A DNA stretch of 6,707 nucleotides from Clostridia bacterium (GTDB lineage Bacteria > Bacillota_A > Clostridia > Christensenellales > Aristaeellaceae). The translations under genes were made by a program, and so were the position numbers. This document shows, in pieces, positions 4,960-6,707 of the stretch. The DNA lies in the NCBI GenBank assembly GCA_017412025.1, contig JAFQOY010000280.1, forward strand, positions 1 to 6,707. Reading direction: 5' to 3'. The stretch's first letter is position 1. Each line of letters opens with the position of its first letter. The notes under the pieces were generated by a model. It was not told the DNA's origin, made no database searches, and saw nothing but the letters and a program-made list of their open reading frames with translations.

Positions 4960-6707
4960 ATGGATCATCTGTATTATATGGATTGCCACTTTGACGAGTG
5001 GGAAGGGTTTGAACTGGCGACCTGGGCCAGAGAGATCAACGTCAGAAGCTTTATTCAGCACAACTATACACCCTACGATGGCGATGACAGCTTCCTGGAA
5101 GAGCCGACGCAGAACACACTTGATCTGTGGAAGCAGGTCAGCGAGCTGACCCGGGAGGAGATCGCCAAAGGCGGTGTTCTGGATATGGATACGGAAGTGA
5201 TTTCCACGATCACTTCGCACGGCCCGGGTTATCTGAATAAGGATAAGGAACAGATCGTCGGTCTGCAGACGGATAAGCCTTTCAAAAGAGCGCTTATGCC
5301 GTATGGCGGAATCCGCATGGCGGAAAAAGCATGCAAGGACAACGGCTATGAGGTGGACGCTAAGGTCAGCGAGTTCTTCACCACGCACAGAAAGACGCAC
5401 AACGCGGGTGTGTTTGACGCCTATACGCCTGAAATGCGCGCCTGCCGCTCCAGCCATATCATCACCGGTCTGCCGGACGCCTATGGACGCGGCCGCATCA
5501 TCGGCGATTATCGCCGCGTGGCGCTCTATGGCGTGGATCGCCTGATCGAGGACAAGCTGGAACAGAAGGAAACGACGCGTTCTGCGATGTATTCCAAGGT
5601 CATTCAGCAGCGTGAGGAGCTTTCCGAGCAGATCCGTGCGCTCCAGGAGCTCAAGAAGATGGCTGCCAGCTATGGCTATGACATTTCCCGTCCGGCGGCA
5701 AACGTCAAGGAAGCCATTCAGTGGCTTTACTTTGGCTATCTGGGTGCGATCAAGGAGCAGAACGGCGCCGCCATGTCTCTTGGACGTACCAGTACGTTCC
5801 TGGATATCTATGCTGAGCGCGACCTGAAGAAGGGGCTGTTTACTGAAAAAGAGATTCAGGAGATGGTCGATCACTTCATCATGAAGCTGCGCATGGTCAA
5901 GTTTGCCCGTACGCCGGAGTATAATCAGCTCTTCTCCGGCGACCCGCAATGGGTGACCGAATCCATCGGCGGCGTGGCGATCGACGGACGTCATCTCGTG
6001 ACCAGGATGAGCTATCGCTATCTGCATACGCTCAAGAACCTTGGCCCGTCTCCGGAGCCGAACCTTACGGTGCTCTGGTCCGTCCATCTGCCGGAGAATT
6101 TTAAGCGCTTCTGCGCAAAGACGTCGATTGAGTCCTCCTCCATTCAGTATGAGAACGACGATATGATGCGCTTCACGCATGGCGACGACTATGCGATCGC
6201 CTGCTGCGTATCCTCGATGCGCCTTGGCCTTGAAATGCAGTTCTTCGGTGCGCGCGCCAATCTGGCCAAGTGCCTGCTGTATGCCATCAACGGCGGCGTC
6301 GATGAGATCAGTCATAAGCAGGTCGGACCGCAGTTTACGCCCATCAAGGCAGAGTACCTCGATTACGACGAAGTCATGGAGAAGTTTGACGCGATGATGC
6401 GCTGGCTTGCCGAGGTGTATGTCAATACGCTCAACGTCATTCACTACATGCATGACAAATACAGCTATGAGCGCCTGCAGATGGCGCTGCACGATAAGGA
6501 TGTGACCCGCTGGTTTGCCACCGGCATTGCCGGCCTGTCCGTCGTGGCGGATTCGCTCTCTGCGATCAAGTATGCAAAGGTCAGGGTCATCCGTGATGAA
6601 ACCGGCCTTGCGGTGGATTATGAGGTTGACGGCGAATTCCCGAAGTACGGTAACGACGATGACCGCGTCGACAATATCGCCCGCGGTATCGTTCACCGCT
6701 TTATGGA
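4960..6707 (+). CDS. pflB: Formate acetyltransferase (pyruvate formate-lyase), 3'-truncated
   Basis: This cytoplasmic glycyl-radical enzyme converts pyruvate and CoA to acetyl-CoA and formate in anaerobic fermentation. The 582 visible residues align without gaps in the core motifs with E. coli PflB as I recall it: [39 protein letters not shown], the [21 protein letters not shown] pyruvate-binding region (around Arg177), [23 protein letters not shown] (Trp331), and [12 protein letters not shown]. The adjacent catalytic cysteines are Cys415-Cys416 in YAIACCVSS, matching E. coli Cys418-Cys419, and Arg432 in [10 protein letters not shown] matches Arg435. The CysCys pair and Trp331 separate true PFL from glycerol dehydratase and other glycyl-radical enzymes; a 2-ketobutyrate-using TdcE-like role is not excluded. 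The frame is open at the window end; the C-terminal 160 or so residues, including the radical Gly, lie downstream. The activating enzyme gene pflA is not in the window and often follows. Confidence 0.97.
   Translation, partial: MDHLYYMDCHFDEWEGFELATWAREINVRSFIQHNYTPYDGDDSFLEEPTQNTLDLWKQVSELTREEIAKGGVLDMDTEVISTITSHGPGYLNKDKEQIVGLQTDKPFKRALMPYGGIRMAEKACKDNGYEVDAKVSEFFTTHRKTHNAGVFDAYTPEMRACRSSHIITGLPDAYGRGRIIGDYRRVALYGVDRLIEDKLEQKETTRSAMYSKVIQQREELSEQIRALQELKKMAASYGYDISRPAANVKEAIQWLYFGYLGAIKEQNGAAMSLGRTSTFLDIYAERDLKKGLFTEKEIQEMVDHFIMKLRMVKFARTPEYNQLFSGDPQWVTESIGGVAIDGRHLVTRMSYRYLHTLKNLGPSPEPNLTVLWSVHLPENFKRFCAKTSIESSSIQYENDDMMRFTHGDDYAIACCVSSMRLGLEMQFFGARANLAKCLLYAINGGVDEISHKQVGPQFTPIKAEYLDYDEVMEKFDAMMRWLAEVYVNTLNVIHYMHDKYSYERLQMALHDKDVTRWFATGIAGLSVVADSLSAIKYAKVRVIRDETGLAVDYEVDGEFPKYGNDDDRVDNIARGIVHRFM

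Noticed and set aside
4927..6696. 589-codon open frame on the - strand
   Set aside because: It is antisense to pflB, whose + strand protein matches the family end to end. Its His/Arg/Asp/Ile-rich composition is typical of a shadow frame.

Overview
The window holds two transcription units, both on the + strand. The first is the 3' part of a branched-chain amino acid (LIV/HAAT-type) ABC transporter operon: a 5'-truncated binding-protein gene (livK-like, 1-897), two permeases (livH 1038-1916, livM 1927-2988) and two ATPases (livG 2985-3824, livF 3821-4534). A strong intrinsic terminator closes it (4543-4571). The second is a 3'-truncated pyruvate formate-lyase gene (pflB, 4960-6707), with its own well-formed promoter and a leader of about 150 nt.

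The organism is most likely an anaerobic or facultatively anaerobic member of the Bacillota. Evidence is the Clostridia-like flavour of the Liv and PFL proteins, strong AGGAGG-type ribosome binding sites, a sigma-A-type promoter with extended -10, a U-tract terminator, and an oxygen-sensitive glycyl-radical fermentation enzyme. Base composition looks slightly above half G+C, so this is not a low-GC clostridium. No finer placement can be supported from the sequence alone. Standard bacterial code fits all genes; TGA acts as a stop four times.

In the liv operon the binding protein captures a branched-chain amino acid or related hydrophobic amino acid outside the membrane. LivH and LivM form the channel, and LivG and LivF power transport. 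The four downstream genes are tightly coupled: 10 nt between livH and livM, then 4-nt overlaps livM/livG (GTGA) and livG/livF (ATGA). livK is set apart by 140 nt containing a perfect 12-bp stem-loop, and it has visibly different codon use, as expected for a binding protein made in excess over the membrane complex.

The gene-free stretch 4535-4959 (425 bases) holds the liv terminator, about 190 bases with only a doubtful 51-codon ORF, a 22-bp near-palindrome over the -35 box of the pflB promoter, the promoter itself, and a leader that can fold in alternative ways.

All genes belong to known families and I see no evidence of a new biological system. The points most worth a second look are the candidate operator and leader of pflB, the 24-residue insertion in LivG, and the stem-loop with codon switch at the livK/livH junction.
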